From positions 54,284,053-54,348,052 of the forward strand of contig NC_084702.1 of assembly GCF_028389875.1 (NCBI RefSeq): DNA of 64,000 nt, read 5' to 3'. Below are positions 46,803 to 58,072 of this stretch, one piece after another. The DNA is from Rhea pennata. Taxonomy: Eukaryota; Chordata; Aves; Rheiformes; Rheidae. Below the pieces are notes generated by a model. The model did no database searches and was not told the origin of the DNA. It was given only the letters and a program-made list of their open reading frames with translations. Within the stretch, counting starts at the first letter, position 1; each line of letters begins with the position of its first letter. A program made the position numbers and the translations under genes.

Positions 46803-49800
46803 CTACAAAGAAGAATACAGCGTTTCACTCACAGGACTTGGTTATTTACAGAATCACCATGAAAATGTTCTCATGATTAAAGACATTTTCTATAAATCAT
46901 TTCTTTGTTATTAATAAAATTATTTCTCTTCTCTCTATACACATAGAAGTACACAAATGGCTGCACTCTGGCAGCCCCTGTACAACACACTCTCAGAAAT
47001 TCACCTCAAATCAGCCAGGGAATTGAGGCTACCTTACTGAAACCAAACGCATCTGAAAGTGCATGCTACAGCAATTTAATTTCAAGAAGTTTAAACTCAG
47101 AAAGGATACTAGAATCACCTAGTGTTTGGTACAGTACAATTCACAGGCAAACATGAACTAGGCTACCATTACCCCTTCAACACAGGTGAACCATTTAAAC
47201 AAATGATGCTTAATTAACCCCAGAATTTTCATGTTCTAATATGCAGTAGGAAGGAAGGAGGGAAAAAAAAAATAGTCATCTGTAGTGTGCCAGTAAGAAA
47301 AAGATATCCTCCTTTAGGAATTCAGATTTGACAATCAGTTCAATACTGAATGTATGAACAAGACATTTGAAAAAGATACTCTACGTTTCTCAAGTTACCA
47401 ACCAGCCAATTTCATTTTACTTTCAGCTAGAACCAGATAATTCCATAAGGCTAAACAAAGAGTAAAACCTAAAATATATCAGGACATTAAAATAGGTGAC
47501 CAACATAAGCATGGAAGCATGAGACATGCATCTTAATACAGAACTGCAGTGTGTAAGACAGGTTGAGGTCAGTATGCCTCCCCCATGATGATCAGCAAGC
47601 TGTCTTTAAATCCTGCTGTTCGTTTTTCTCCAAGACTAGGAAAAAAGAATCAGTATGGTAATTCAGTTCATCTTTTCTGTCCTACCCAACACACAAAACA
47701 CATCAACTTTCTTGAAGACTTGAAGTAAGCCATTAAAAAAATAAATAAATCTAATCTTAGAGACTTACCAACTCATTACAAAACTATTTATTATTCTTAT
47801 TCCCTATTTCAAAATATCCTGGTTCATTTGTTTAATAAATATTTCCAGCCACTGAATGCTGGTTGTTATAGCTTTTTGGACTCTGAAGAACCTTCTATTT
47901 TTGCATTTTTTTTCAACTCTAAATGTCCATAACACGCAGTTATCTAAAATGGATAATCAAGATATACTTTCCTTAAGTAAACTGAAGGGACTCTGATCCT
48001 GTTTAGTCTCATGACTGGAAAATGGACCTGTACAGATCTCTCTGGTTTTCCTTCTACTCTGAAGAGTGCCCCTTAGTCTCTTTCATTTGATGACTCCACA
48101 TCCTACCCTAATCAAAGCACTTGGACTAGCCAGCATTGACTCTTCTCTGTGCTTAGTGCCCCAAAAGATACTTAAATCCTCTTGTATCACTCATGCCACC
48201 CTACAACTACAAATTTATGTTCTTTGCCTCATTCCACTAAAGTGTCCTTCCTTCCACTAAAAGATTCCGACCAGCAGCTTTCAATTTTTACATTAATATG
48301 TATATTACATGAATATTTTAAAACTAATATGTAGTTCAAACAGAGATTTGCAAAGCCTAAGAAAAGTGAAACTAGTCATCATAACTTAATGGAGTACTCT
48401 CTGCTCACATATAAGCAAAAGCTAAAAAAATCTAAACATTTCTCTATCCTCAGCCAGTCACTCCAACAGTCTTCAGCATACTGCATGATAGGACAAATCT
48501 CACATGACACATATAACAAGTATGACAAACAGGAGCAAGCAGACATTTAATGCCATTTCTCTTGCACTCATTTGAGCATAGTTCTCACCTATAGCAATTA
48601 TTTTATTATGTGATCCCCTAGAAGCAATTAAGGGCCTTATAAAGGCAACAGCTTTTGGTGATTCATTAGCAGAAATTAAAGTACAGATCTTACCATATTA
48701 AAGGACATATTTATTGACAAGCAACAAAGGTAACTTTTGTTTAAAAAACAAAGTACCATATATATTAGAAATACTAAGAGATTATAAGAAAATTGGATAT
48801 TGAGAAATACATAATTCTGATAATAGTCTCTTTAGAGGTTGTCACATATACTGACCATTCAGGTACAACTTGATGTTGCAATTAATAGACTCTTAACAGC
48901 TGCTACTAAAAGGGGTGGTACCAAGCCCCTCACCACTCTGCAGCGCACACTCCCAAGTCATCACTTGTGCTGACACTCACCCTCATCTAATTCCAAAAGA
49001 ACTCAGATCAAAGAGCTAAACAAACCAAAAGCCATTTACTTTGCAGGGAGAGAAAAGATAGTTCTTTGCTTATTTATCTCCCTTCAACAATCTTCCAGAG
49101 GCAGAGACACCCAGCACAAGGTCCTGGCAAAGATCAGTCAATCCAGATGTTTCTCTTTCTTAATTAACTATATAAAACACTGCCATCAAAATTACAAACC
49201 TACAATTCAGTTCCCAATTTACTGTAATCAGTATTTTGAATATTTTTACATCAGCAATACTGTGTGTAATTGTCAGTGAATCAAAAAACCATCTATCACC
49301 AACAAACAAGATTTAAAGCCTCCCTCTGAACTGAGTACTGCTTAGGCATCTCAATGACTCCAAAAGTAGTTCCTCACAAAATATATATTTCAGCTTAAAA
49401 AAAAAAAAAAAAACATACGGGGAGAGACAAGTAACTATTTTAGGTACTTTTATCTTATCATGCCTAATTACTAAGTCTTCTAAAATATATTTTTCATTCT
49501 TAGTTGGTATAGGATAAATTTTGAATTAAGTATGCATTCTCTGTTCAATAATAATGATAAACACATAGATTAGAAGGATGCATTTGCAGTGCACAAAGAA
49601 CATTGTTGACCCATCAACCTCCCTAGAAAAGAAAAAAAAATGCAGCAAATACAGAAGTGAAACTGCATGTGAACATTAGTTTATGTCACAATATAGAGAT
49701 GAAATTATTTCTATAGAAAGCTTAGAAAACTATCACGATACTTCAGTTTACTGGGCCAATAATAGTGTTATAATATCAAAAACTGCAGCCAAATTAAGGA

Positions 49801-52800
49801 AATTGCATATAGGAGTTGTATTTACTTAATTCGGCATAGTTTTGAAATAAAATTACTCCATTCAAGATATAGTATTTTGAACAACTGACATATGGAACTA
49901 ATATGTTAGCTATTCAAAATGAAGTCACAACTCTTTTTTGGAATGTTTCACAGATTTTCAGATTTTTCTTCTGTTTTTTAGAAGAAGTCTTCAAACTTCC
50001 ATCTCCCTCCCTTGAATCCACATATGAATATTACCACACAGATTTAAGAAATCAGGTGGGTTTTTTTTCAGTCAAGTTTATCCTTCTGTAACACCACAAA
50101 GTTTTATCTTTTTGGTCTCTAAAGAACTGACTACAGCTAAGCCCAATATTTACATTAAACAACAAGCAGATTAGAAACTATTAAGAAAATTCCAATTATG
50201 TTTTTATTAAATGGCTGCTTACTTCCTTGAACAAAAGCAGCTTTTAGGATCCATGTGTTTTAGTGAATTGTATTCATTCTGAACGTTTCTTTTTAATTAT
50301 AATACTTTTAACACTTTTAACAATCTGAAACTAGCAGCAACATTACTACATTTTTAAAAAACTGAGTAGAAATTATAGCCTTTTAAAGGACAATATTCAT
50401 AACTGCTTATCTGAAGATTTATGTCCTTAACACTACAATGAGACATGCAAATTAAAGCTTTCTTCGTTGAAAAATAATACACTGCAGAGTCTGTAAGAGC
50501 TTCAAGTTTTAAAGTGTATGTTTAAACTGCTGTCTGCCAAGGACCACATGCTTTCATCTTGTAAGTTAAATATTTATACGCTAGAAGACTGGACTAGAAA
50601 TATAGCTCTCCTTCTCAAAAAAGAAAATAATCAAAGTCTAACATGACTACAGTACAGTGATACAAGCTACTCTAATGGTTTAGAACTCAGTTTAAAGAGG
50701 AAGATCTGAGAAAATTTTATTTCTGGAACTCACATCTAGATTGGGGAATGTAATTATGATTAAATTAGGTAACTTAGTTTAAGACCACCCGATTTAGAAG
50801 CAGTCATCTTTACAACATATTTTGAGAAACTAGTCCTGTAAGCTACCATTCTGTATTGAGTTAATTAGGTCTGTTATTTCCTTGAAATGTTTTACTGCAT
50901 ACTCTATGAGTAAACTACAAAGCCTTTATCTCAAGAGAAGACTTCGCGTACTCACTTATTACTTATTTCTTCAGTCAGAAATACATCAAAGAAGGTTTTC
51001 AAATACTAACAAATAGAAACAGGTCACTTTAAGAATATTTCACACCATTACAAACCATAAACTCTAATCACACCATCTGTCCTTCTGTATGTCTTGCTTC
51101 CTTAACTGTCAGCTAAGGCCACCTAAAGAACAGAATCTACTGATCACTACGGTTTCCAAGTATATGGGTTGGCAAAAAGCCTTTTCTCCAGTTAACAGTC
51201 AAGTCTTCATTTTGTAGATGGAGTATCCTTCAGTTTCAAGACAGTAAAAATATACCTTTTTGTTAATATATTATAAAAAGGCACACCAATACTACTTCAC
51301 ACTTCTTCAGGTAAACCTTCAGTCTATTTTGAACATACTGGCCATAAGTTTCACATCTTTTGAAGTTTTTCCTTATGCCATTATTTCAGGACTAGCATTC
51401 TTTACTGTATGGCTCAAGTTTATTTAGTGGAAAATCATGAACACTTAATTGCTAGTATAGGCAGCAATTATCACAGTTAACATAGGGAGTCAGTATCTAG
51501 AGTAGCCAACATGAACAGCATTAAAATAAAGTCACGCTGCAGCAATCTCTGGAAGGAATCTTCTCATCACTTAATATTCAGTACACATTTCAGCAGCTGG
51601 TCAAATACCCTCCTTTAACTTTCCAGGCCTGACAAGTACCAAGCTTGAGTGGAACAAAATTGAATAGCAAAGGATTGTGCATATTACTTGCCAAATCAGA
51701 CAAGGCCTGGTCTCCAACGGGCAAACATGTGACACTGCATTTCACACTGCACAAAGACAATAACTCAAGAAACAGAAGAAAACGCTCAACTAAGTAAAAA
51801 CTGTTATCTAAGAGAAATGTATATGATGATTTGGATGACTGCACACAAAGTGCAACCATGTCAGCACTTTAAAATACATATATATATATATATATAAACC
51901 ACTTCCTTTATAAGGTGTAGTAACATATCTGAACGTACTCTGAACAGTATCTCTGGGTTCAGAAAATACTTTCCATTACAGATTTCTCAGTGCATCCTTT
52001 TTATTTAAAGGGGATGATAATAGAAGTTTGCTAGGCTGAAATACAGCCACAAACTACAGCATGGATTACCAATTTATCAAATACAGTGTGTCTATATGTA
52101 GGCAGTTAGTAGTTTTCACTGTATCAGCTTGTAAAATAAAACAGATAAATTCATTACTACTTGCTAACCAGTTTAAGTCTGTTGACTAACAGACTAAAAA
52201 TCTTTGAAAAAAATGAAATCTCAGTAATGCTGATTTACACAGACTTTTAACAGATCTCAATCAAGTCAAAACTAACCACTACAGAATCCAGGTCTTCATT
52301 TAGATAGAGCTGAATGCCAAAACATGCTAAACCCACTAAGATCAGGTTTAAAAAACAAAAGAATACACAATTCAAAACATACAAGTCTTCACTCCAAAAG
52401 GTTATTTCAAAATTAATACAGCTATTGCAGTTACCAGGGAGGTCTTTTTGCTTGTTGTAAAGTCAACTTTACTTCAACTCAATCATCTGTTTAGTCATTA
52501 TACTTGGTTTCAGCAGAAAGCTACACCAGAACTTTTATTTGGTATCCTCACAACAGTCATTCTTCCAGTTTGGCACCCAGAAACTACCATACCTAGAACA
52601 AAAACTCTGGTAGAAACTCAGCAATTAAGAATTACGTTAAGTTCACAGTGCTGTAGAAATGAAGTGTTGCATTCAGCACAGCACAGAACTTCTTCCTCCC
52701 CTTCAATTCTTTTATTACCAGCTTTTCCCCCCTATCTCTATGCCGTACATCCACACATACTTGAGGCCCCCATAACAGCAGACAAATTCTCTAAGGGCTC

Positions 52801-54199
52801 AGCTGCTCATGGAGTTCATCAGCAAACAACTTAAGAGGGAAGCTCTTTACAACTGAGAAAGTGCTTTGAAGGGCTGATGGGGGAGGGGGTAAACAAAACA
52901 AAAAAGTAGATGTTGTCAAGTAGAAGCTAAAATGATTCTTGCTGAGCAGTACAACATACTATCCCATCCAAAACTGCAGCAGTTGCTCCCACTGCAAATT
53001 TACTAGCTGAATCAGGGGATTAAGACAGAAGTTACAAAGATAATTTCAGACACATAAGAAAAAGCCTACGTGGCACATTAAAAAAAAAAAAAAACTGCCT
53101 TGCTAAAGAACACTACGTTGTCAGCTCAACAGTTTCATAAAACTATCAACAGCATTATAAGGTTATGACCAACACTACATCTGCTAATCCCAACAGCTTT
53201 AACCTCTTAAATTTTATTTTTTAAATTCATTTCCAGTAATTTGTTATTGATCTTCTGAACAGAAAATAGAACCAGGCAAGTCATACAGAGAGAAGAGGCC
53301 TGTCAACAATTACTGATTTTCAGCACTGCTCCAACAGCACACCAGCTGTATCATCAGTAACAAAGCCCACAATCAAAGAATCCACTTGCTTAACTGAACA
53401 AACGCATCTCTACACACTGCCTACAGCTCCATCGTTATTGGCTGTATCAGCTGTTATTATTCAGCCTTCACAAATGAGTCACAAGAATATGATGATTACA
53501 TCAGGTTGGAAAGATCACTCCTCAGACAATGGAAGCCAGTGTTTTTTTGATAGTCCCATCTTCTCTAATTGGCATTATTAATAATGAAGTATTCCTAGTA
53601 GAAAACTTAAGTAACACAGCTAGAAGCTAACAGCATCCAGTACTGGCAGTGAACCTGATTGTTTTCTTCGCAGTATTCAATCCTCCATAATACACTAGTA
53701 ATCAGACCTGTGATATTACTGTTTCTTTTAACAGACTGAAAAAAACATTTCCCAACTTATCAAGGAGCATACATCACAGCATACGAGACATAGCATTAAG
53801 TCTATTGCACTCTGTACCTTATATTAAGGTGAACCGAATCTAAGTAGACAAAAATACCTTTTTTACATCTTCTTAGTATCTTTTAGGCCATACATGCAAT
53901 TCATCCACTTTAACACACAAAGCACAGCACGAAGAATCCCATAATATACAGTAAAATTACTATGTTGTTAGCCTGTTATGTTCTGCAAGTAAAGTATTAT
54001 TTGTCTAAAACCCGACTTTTTTTCCCCATTACCATAAGATACTCCATCCTCCGTTTCTAAAGACTGCATTCATTGAAGCATTTCAGACCGTAAAATCCTC
54101 AGTGCAACAAGGTTCACTCTTCATTTGTGCATTAAACACCGTGTCTGCCTAGTAAGAGCCTTGCCGCTGCTCCCCGGTACCCAAGCCCCTCTTCAGGCC
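46803..54199 (-). other. Probable first intron of ZFYVE16
   Basis: About 7.4 kb of AT-rich sequence lies between the first coding exon and the upstream CpG island. It holds scattered A/T tracts and an (AT)n run at 51878-51897. A 128-codon open frame on the + strand at 52448-52834 shows no family resemblance. I see no gene or recognisable transposon. Confidence 0.55.
51878..51897. repeat. (AT)n microsatellite
   Basis: A near-perfect run of about ten AT units. Confidence 0.9.
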
Positions 54200-54338
54200 G
54201 GGAATAAACTTCAACGCTCAACGCAAGCTTGGGACGCTTTCCCCCCTCAGCCGAGACCCGCGCCTGTCGATGAGGTGAAGGAAGAGGCAGTCAGCGCCCG
54301 CGAAACAGCAAGCGCGCAGGTAACGCACGGCGACCACC

Positions 54339-54358
54339 GGGAGGGGAGGGGAGGGGGG
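54339..54358 (+). other. G-quadruplex motif beside the promoter
   Basis: Four G-runs separated by single A (GGG-A-GGGG-A-GGGG-A-GGGGGG) form a textbook short-loop G4 motif on the + strand. That strand is the template strand for ZFYVE16. Confidence 0.7.
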
Positions 54359-54668
54359 CGCACGAGCAGCCCGCAGCCACGACGGGCCGCCGCGGACAAA
54401 CGCCGCTCCTGCGGCGCTCCCGAGCCCCCGCCGGGCTGCCCCGCGCCCGCCGCCGCCCGGGAGCGGCTCCCCGACGCCCACCGCCCCGGGCGGCCCCGGC
54501 CGCCGCCTCCCCGCCCCGGCACCCGGCCGCGCTCGGCGGGCGGCGCCGGGCCCGAGGGCGGCGGGGCCGGGCTGCCCGCTCGGGGCCCCTCCGCCCCGCG
54601 GAGCCTGCCGGCGAGGCCGCCTCCGCCCCGGGAGCGGGGCCCGGGCCGCGGCGGCAGCGGCAGCGCAC

Positions 54669-54800
54669 CTCCGGGGCGGCCCCGCCGGCACCTCCGCCGC
54701 TTGTTTGCGCTCCCCGGCCCAGGCTCCCGCGCGCATGCGCGGCTCCCGGCCCCGTCCCGCCCAGCCCGCTGGGGCGGCAGCCACAGCCCCGGCGCCGCGC
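54669..54800 (-). other. Tentative ZFYVE16 noncoding exon 1
   Basis: On the minus strand CCGGAG|gtgcgc at 54669/54668 is a plausible GC-type donor; a second lies about 25 bases upstream (GCGGAG|gtgccg). No donor with full consensus exists in the island. The 5' edge is arbitrary. Confidence 0.2.
54730..54741. promoter_or_regulatory. NRF1 binding site
   Basis: CGCGCATGCGCG matches the palindromic NRF1 consensus YGCGCAYGCGCR. Confidence 0.65.
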
Positions 54801-54825
54801 CGCGCCGCGCCCCCGGCGCCGCCCC

Positions 54826-54837
54826 TGCGCAGGCGCA
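54826..54837. promoter_or_regulatory. NRF1-like site
   Basis: TGCGCAGGCGCA has one full half-site and a one-base variant in the centre. Confidence 0.45.
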
Positions 54838-54879
54838 CTCCGCCGCGGCGGGAGGGCCCTGCCGGGCCGCAGCCGCTGG

Positions 54880-54887
54880 GCATGCGC
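54880..54887. promoter_or_regulatory. NRF1-like core
   Basis: GCATGCGC matches most of the NRF1 core but lacks the outer GC on the left. Confidence 0.35.
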
Positions 54888-54973
54888 GGTAGCGCCGTCC
54901 CGGGCGGGAGCCCCGAGGAATCCGCGGGCGCGACGGCGTCGTGACGAGGCTGTGGGGCAGCTTGGGTTTTAAC

Positions 54974-55004
54974 TTTTTTTTTTAAAAAAAAAAAAAAAAA
55001 AAAA
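54974..55004. repeat. T10-A21 tract
   Basis: Ten T directly followed by twenty-one A, a self-complementary homopolymer block at the edge of the CpG island. Confidence 0.9.
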
Positions 55005-55069
55005 CTTAACGATTTTTAAACTTAATCATCTTTTCCTTCATAGCCATTAAATGGATAGGCTTGTGTGGG

Positions 55070-55091
55070 TTTTTTTTTTTTTTTTTTTTTT
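55070..55091 (+). repeat. Poly(T) tract, 22 T
   Basis: An uninterrupted T run 66 bases beyond the T10-A21 block. Confidence 0.9.
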
Positions 55092-57316
55092 AAGTATCAC
55101 CAAGAAATTGAAGATTTGAGATTTAGGATATGACAATCCTATATATTAGAAATCCATCATTCAATTAGCTCAAGTTATGTATGTTTTAATAGCCCATATT
55201 ACTGCCCCTGCCTGCACAGAATTGTACGTCAGGAAGGTGTAGGAACACAAAAAAGTTACTATAATTTGAGCTAATAATGTTTTCGCTGTTCTCTGCCCGT
55301 TCCACTCAGATCAAAATTAATGCCACTCTCTCTCCCTTCAGTGCAACTGCACTTAAAATAAGAAAAAATATGTTTTGATGTGAACATCAGCTTTACAGCA
55401 ACTGTATCTTCTGAAAAAGAAAATGGGTATGCAACAACCCTGTCTACTCCTCCCACCTCTTTACTGCGGTATAGAGTGATGAGAAAACAGAGAATAGTTC
55501 AAGGCCTCAAGATGATGTATGTTCAGAATAAAATCCAGAGATGAACCTTCTGTGTACGTTTCAACCCCCATTTCAATCACACTGAATGTGAACTTTCTTT
55601 GAAAGGCTCGCATACATTTTGTCAATAAATTGACTGAAAACAAATCGAAATATGAAGAACTCCCTGTACTCTGGTTTTGTGCACAGACAACTTGGCCCAT
55701 GTGGATCTTAATCATGAACTGGGAAATGTGTCCTGTTGTATTTGAAAATAAAAACAAGACCATCTTTTCAGATATAAGCATAAACCAACATAATTTTGTA
55801 TCTGTAGCCAACCTGTAACCAACACTATCACCTGCTGCACACACAAGGGAGGCAGTAAGGAGACCAGAGCTCGGATCAATCACAGTGTCGGAGACCTATT
55901 TCCGGATAGCGAATGAAGGGCAAGAGAGTTTTTATCATTCAAGGCCCTGTAGAGCTGTGGTATCATCATTCACTAATGCTATGCGTTTTAGGGAAGACTG
56001 GAGAACATACTCCTTAAATAATTACTAAGGGATAGTTTTATAAGTCTGATGGAATCTAAGTGTAAGACATAATAAAATGGAATACATTATGACCTGGTTT
56101 TCAGAGCAAAACGCATTTTCCTTTGAAATCAAGAGTATCATCTTTGCAAATGAGGCCAATACAATACAGACTGTTTCACTCACTCATGGATGTAGTTTCT
56201 CTTGCAGCTCGTAAGGGCATCGAGATGAATCAGCATGAGTCTGGGCAGGTATCCTAAGCTCTTCCCTTCAGCTCTGGCAGGGCATCTTAATGTCCATCCG
56301 CACCAGTGAGACTGAACGCCAAGATGAATTCAAGCTCTACTTTTTGTTCTGTTAGAGAGGCAGAACTAAATGGGTGAACATACCTAAACCTTACAAAGAC
56401 TAGATTATTCCCCAAGGATCAAGTGACGTGTTGAGCTTTAATTTGGTCAGCTTTTTAGATAGACAATTCTACCAACTATTCTACAAAGAAATTAGGAGCC
56501 ATCTACTGAAAAAAAATTTGGACTTCATGTAAGATCTTCACACTAGATCTTAAACAGGAATTATTAATTATTCTAGATAGTCTTACCTATTAAAAGAGCT
56601 AAAAATCTTTTTACCAGATTCATGTTTTTTACAAGCATCCTTGAGCACCCAAAATAGATCAGAGTAAAGATGGTCAAGTACTCATCAGTGAAAACATAAC
56701 TAGCTTGGGAACAACTCTTGTTTTTCCAGCTTCTCCACTGATTAATGAATGAATAACTTCTCACCAATTAGTGTATGAGTGATTTCATGAGTAGCTGCAA
56801 GTCACATTTTTCTGGTATTCAACAAGTTCTCTCTTGAAGTAGAATACATCGTATTACAACCAAAAGCCTGAAATTAAGCAAAAACATTCTAACCTTCAAA
56901 TAACATCATCCGATTAACAGTAAAGCAATTGAGGGATTTTTTTTTGAGCAAGACAAAACAAGCTGAAGATAAAAATGAAGTCTCATTCTAGATTGCCTTC
57001 AGAATTGTATGCAAAAAAACTTACCCTAAGGAAAGATTTTTCTTTAATGACTCTGTAAATAATCAAAAGGTATATGAAAAATTATATTAGACAGTCTTTG
57101 AAATCACAATCAAATTCAGTCTATTGCAGTCTACAAGTTGCAGTCTACTACTTGCTACATACACAGTCTTTTGAAATGTGTCCAGTGTTGGTGTCATTTT
57201 AGAGAACTACAAAATCAACATAATACAGTACTTTCCATACTTTATATATACCTTCTTTTCAGAATACCCTAAAGATGGAAAAAAAATACAGGTAACTTTT
57301 AAACTTCTCAGTGAAC

Positions 57317-57322
57317 TTTATT
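57317..57322 (-). terminator. Candidate CCDC125 polyadenylation signal
   Basis: AATAAA on the minus strand about 405 bases past the CCDC125 stop. It was chosen by eye, so use is unproven. Confidence 0.35.
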
Positions 57323-57727
57323 TTGGGTATCAGTTGTATGAGGAAAAAGAAAGCAAAAGAATAACCTTTCCTTATAGCAAAAAAAATCACTAACCTACAT
57401 TGTCATTTTCCTAATTCTGACAAAAATTTCTTGTTATGACTGTCCACAGCAGAAGGCACTCAGGGCAAGAAAAAAAATCAAAACAGAAAAGGCTTTACAA
57501 TTTGAGAATTGTTTTTAGCATCAGTGTTGAAATATCTCCAAAAGAAACACTGATAAAATAGATTTTCCTGTTTTTTTCTTAGTAGATGCTAATCAAAATT
57601 AGGTGCTGATTAGCATTTAATTCCAAGTTTTATAAAAAGAGAGCTCAATTTCTGCAGGCTTCTTTGTTTTTAGACATTTCCAAATAATCTTTTTTTTTAA
57701 AAAAAAAAAATTTATCCCAGCTGATGT

Positions 57728-58072
57728 CTATATTGAGATCACAACAGTTTCATCTGTTTTTCCATGTGAATCATTTTCTTCGTAGTGCTTAGTCTCTGAT
57801 GGCCAAGAATGTGATTTTGTAAGCATTTTTACTGAATTGTCAAATGTTTCTGTATGGGAAATAGGACAAATATTGTTTTGAGAACCAAGGTTTTGGCGGC
57901 ATGTGTATACAAGATCAGTTGACCCTTGAGACTGCAGGGCTTTATATTGACGATTCCTCAGAGTGGTGTTCTCTGTATTTTGTTCTGAAGCATCCTCTTT
58001 CATCTCCATTGCACGAGCTAGCATGTAACTAACCTTTCTCTGATGAGCCAAAGCCTCTTCTTTGTCATTTAG
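57728..58072 (-). CDS. CCDC125: CCDC125 terminal exon
   Basis: The acceptor is aaatacag|CTAAAT. It encodes [20 protein letters not shown], then a less conserved tail with [11 protein letters not shown], ending VVISI and TAG. Confidence 0.88.
   Translation of the reverse strand, partial: LNDKEEALAHQRKVSYMLARAMEMKEDASEQNTENTTLRNRQYKALQSQGSTDLVYTCRQNLGSQNNICPISHTETFDNSVKMLTKSHSWPSETKHYEENDSHGKTDETVVISI

Larger units (their letters stand above)
54200..54945. promoter_or_regulatory. CpG-island promoter, probably of ZFYVE16
   Basis: A sharply bounded, extremely CpG-rich block lies upstream of ZFYVE16 and has no other nearby gene start: CCDC125 only reaches it with its 3' end. It contains NRF1-type sites and no TATA box. 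A minus-strand noncoding exon 1 should start here. The long open frames on both strands (for example 54125-54892 and 54218-54883) are expected in such GC-rich DNA and are not called as genes. Confidence 0.75.
54946..57727. other. Intergenic region between ZFYVE16 promoter and CCDC125 3' end
   Basis: AT-rich, with a T10-A21 block at 54974-55004 and T22 at 55070-55091 just outside the CpG island. The part nearest 57727 is probably CCDC125 3' UTR. A 140-codon minus frame at 55461-55883 has no resemblance to a known family. I see no gene. Confidence 0.55.

Noticed and set aside
52448-52834. 128-codon + strand open frame in ZFYVE16 intron 1
   Set aside because: No recognisable domain, no splice context or promoter; length is expected by chance in this much sequence.
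54125-54892. 255- and 221-codon open frames on both strands of the CpG island
   Set aside because: Stop-poor GC-rich DNA gives long frames in several phases at once; the Pro/Ala/Arg-rich products have no domain and the site behaves as a promoter.
55461-55883. 140-codon minus frame between ZFYVE16 and CCDC125
   Set aside because: Unremarkable composition, no family resemblance, overlapping frames on the other strand; treated as chance.
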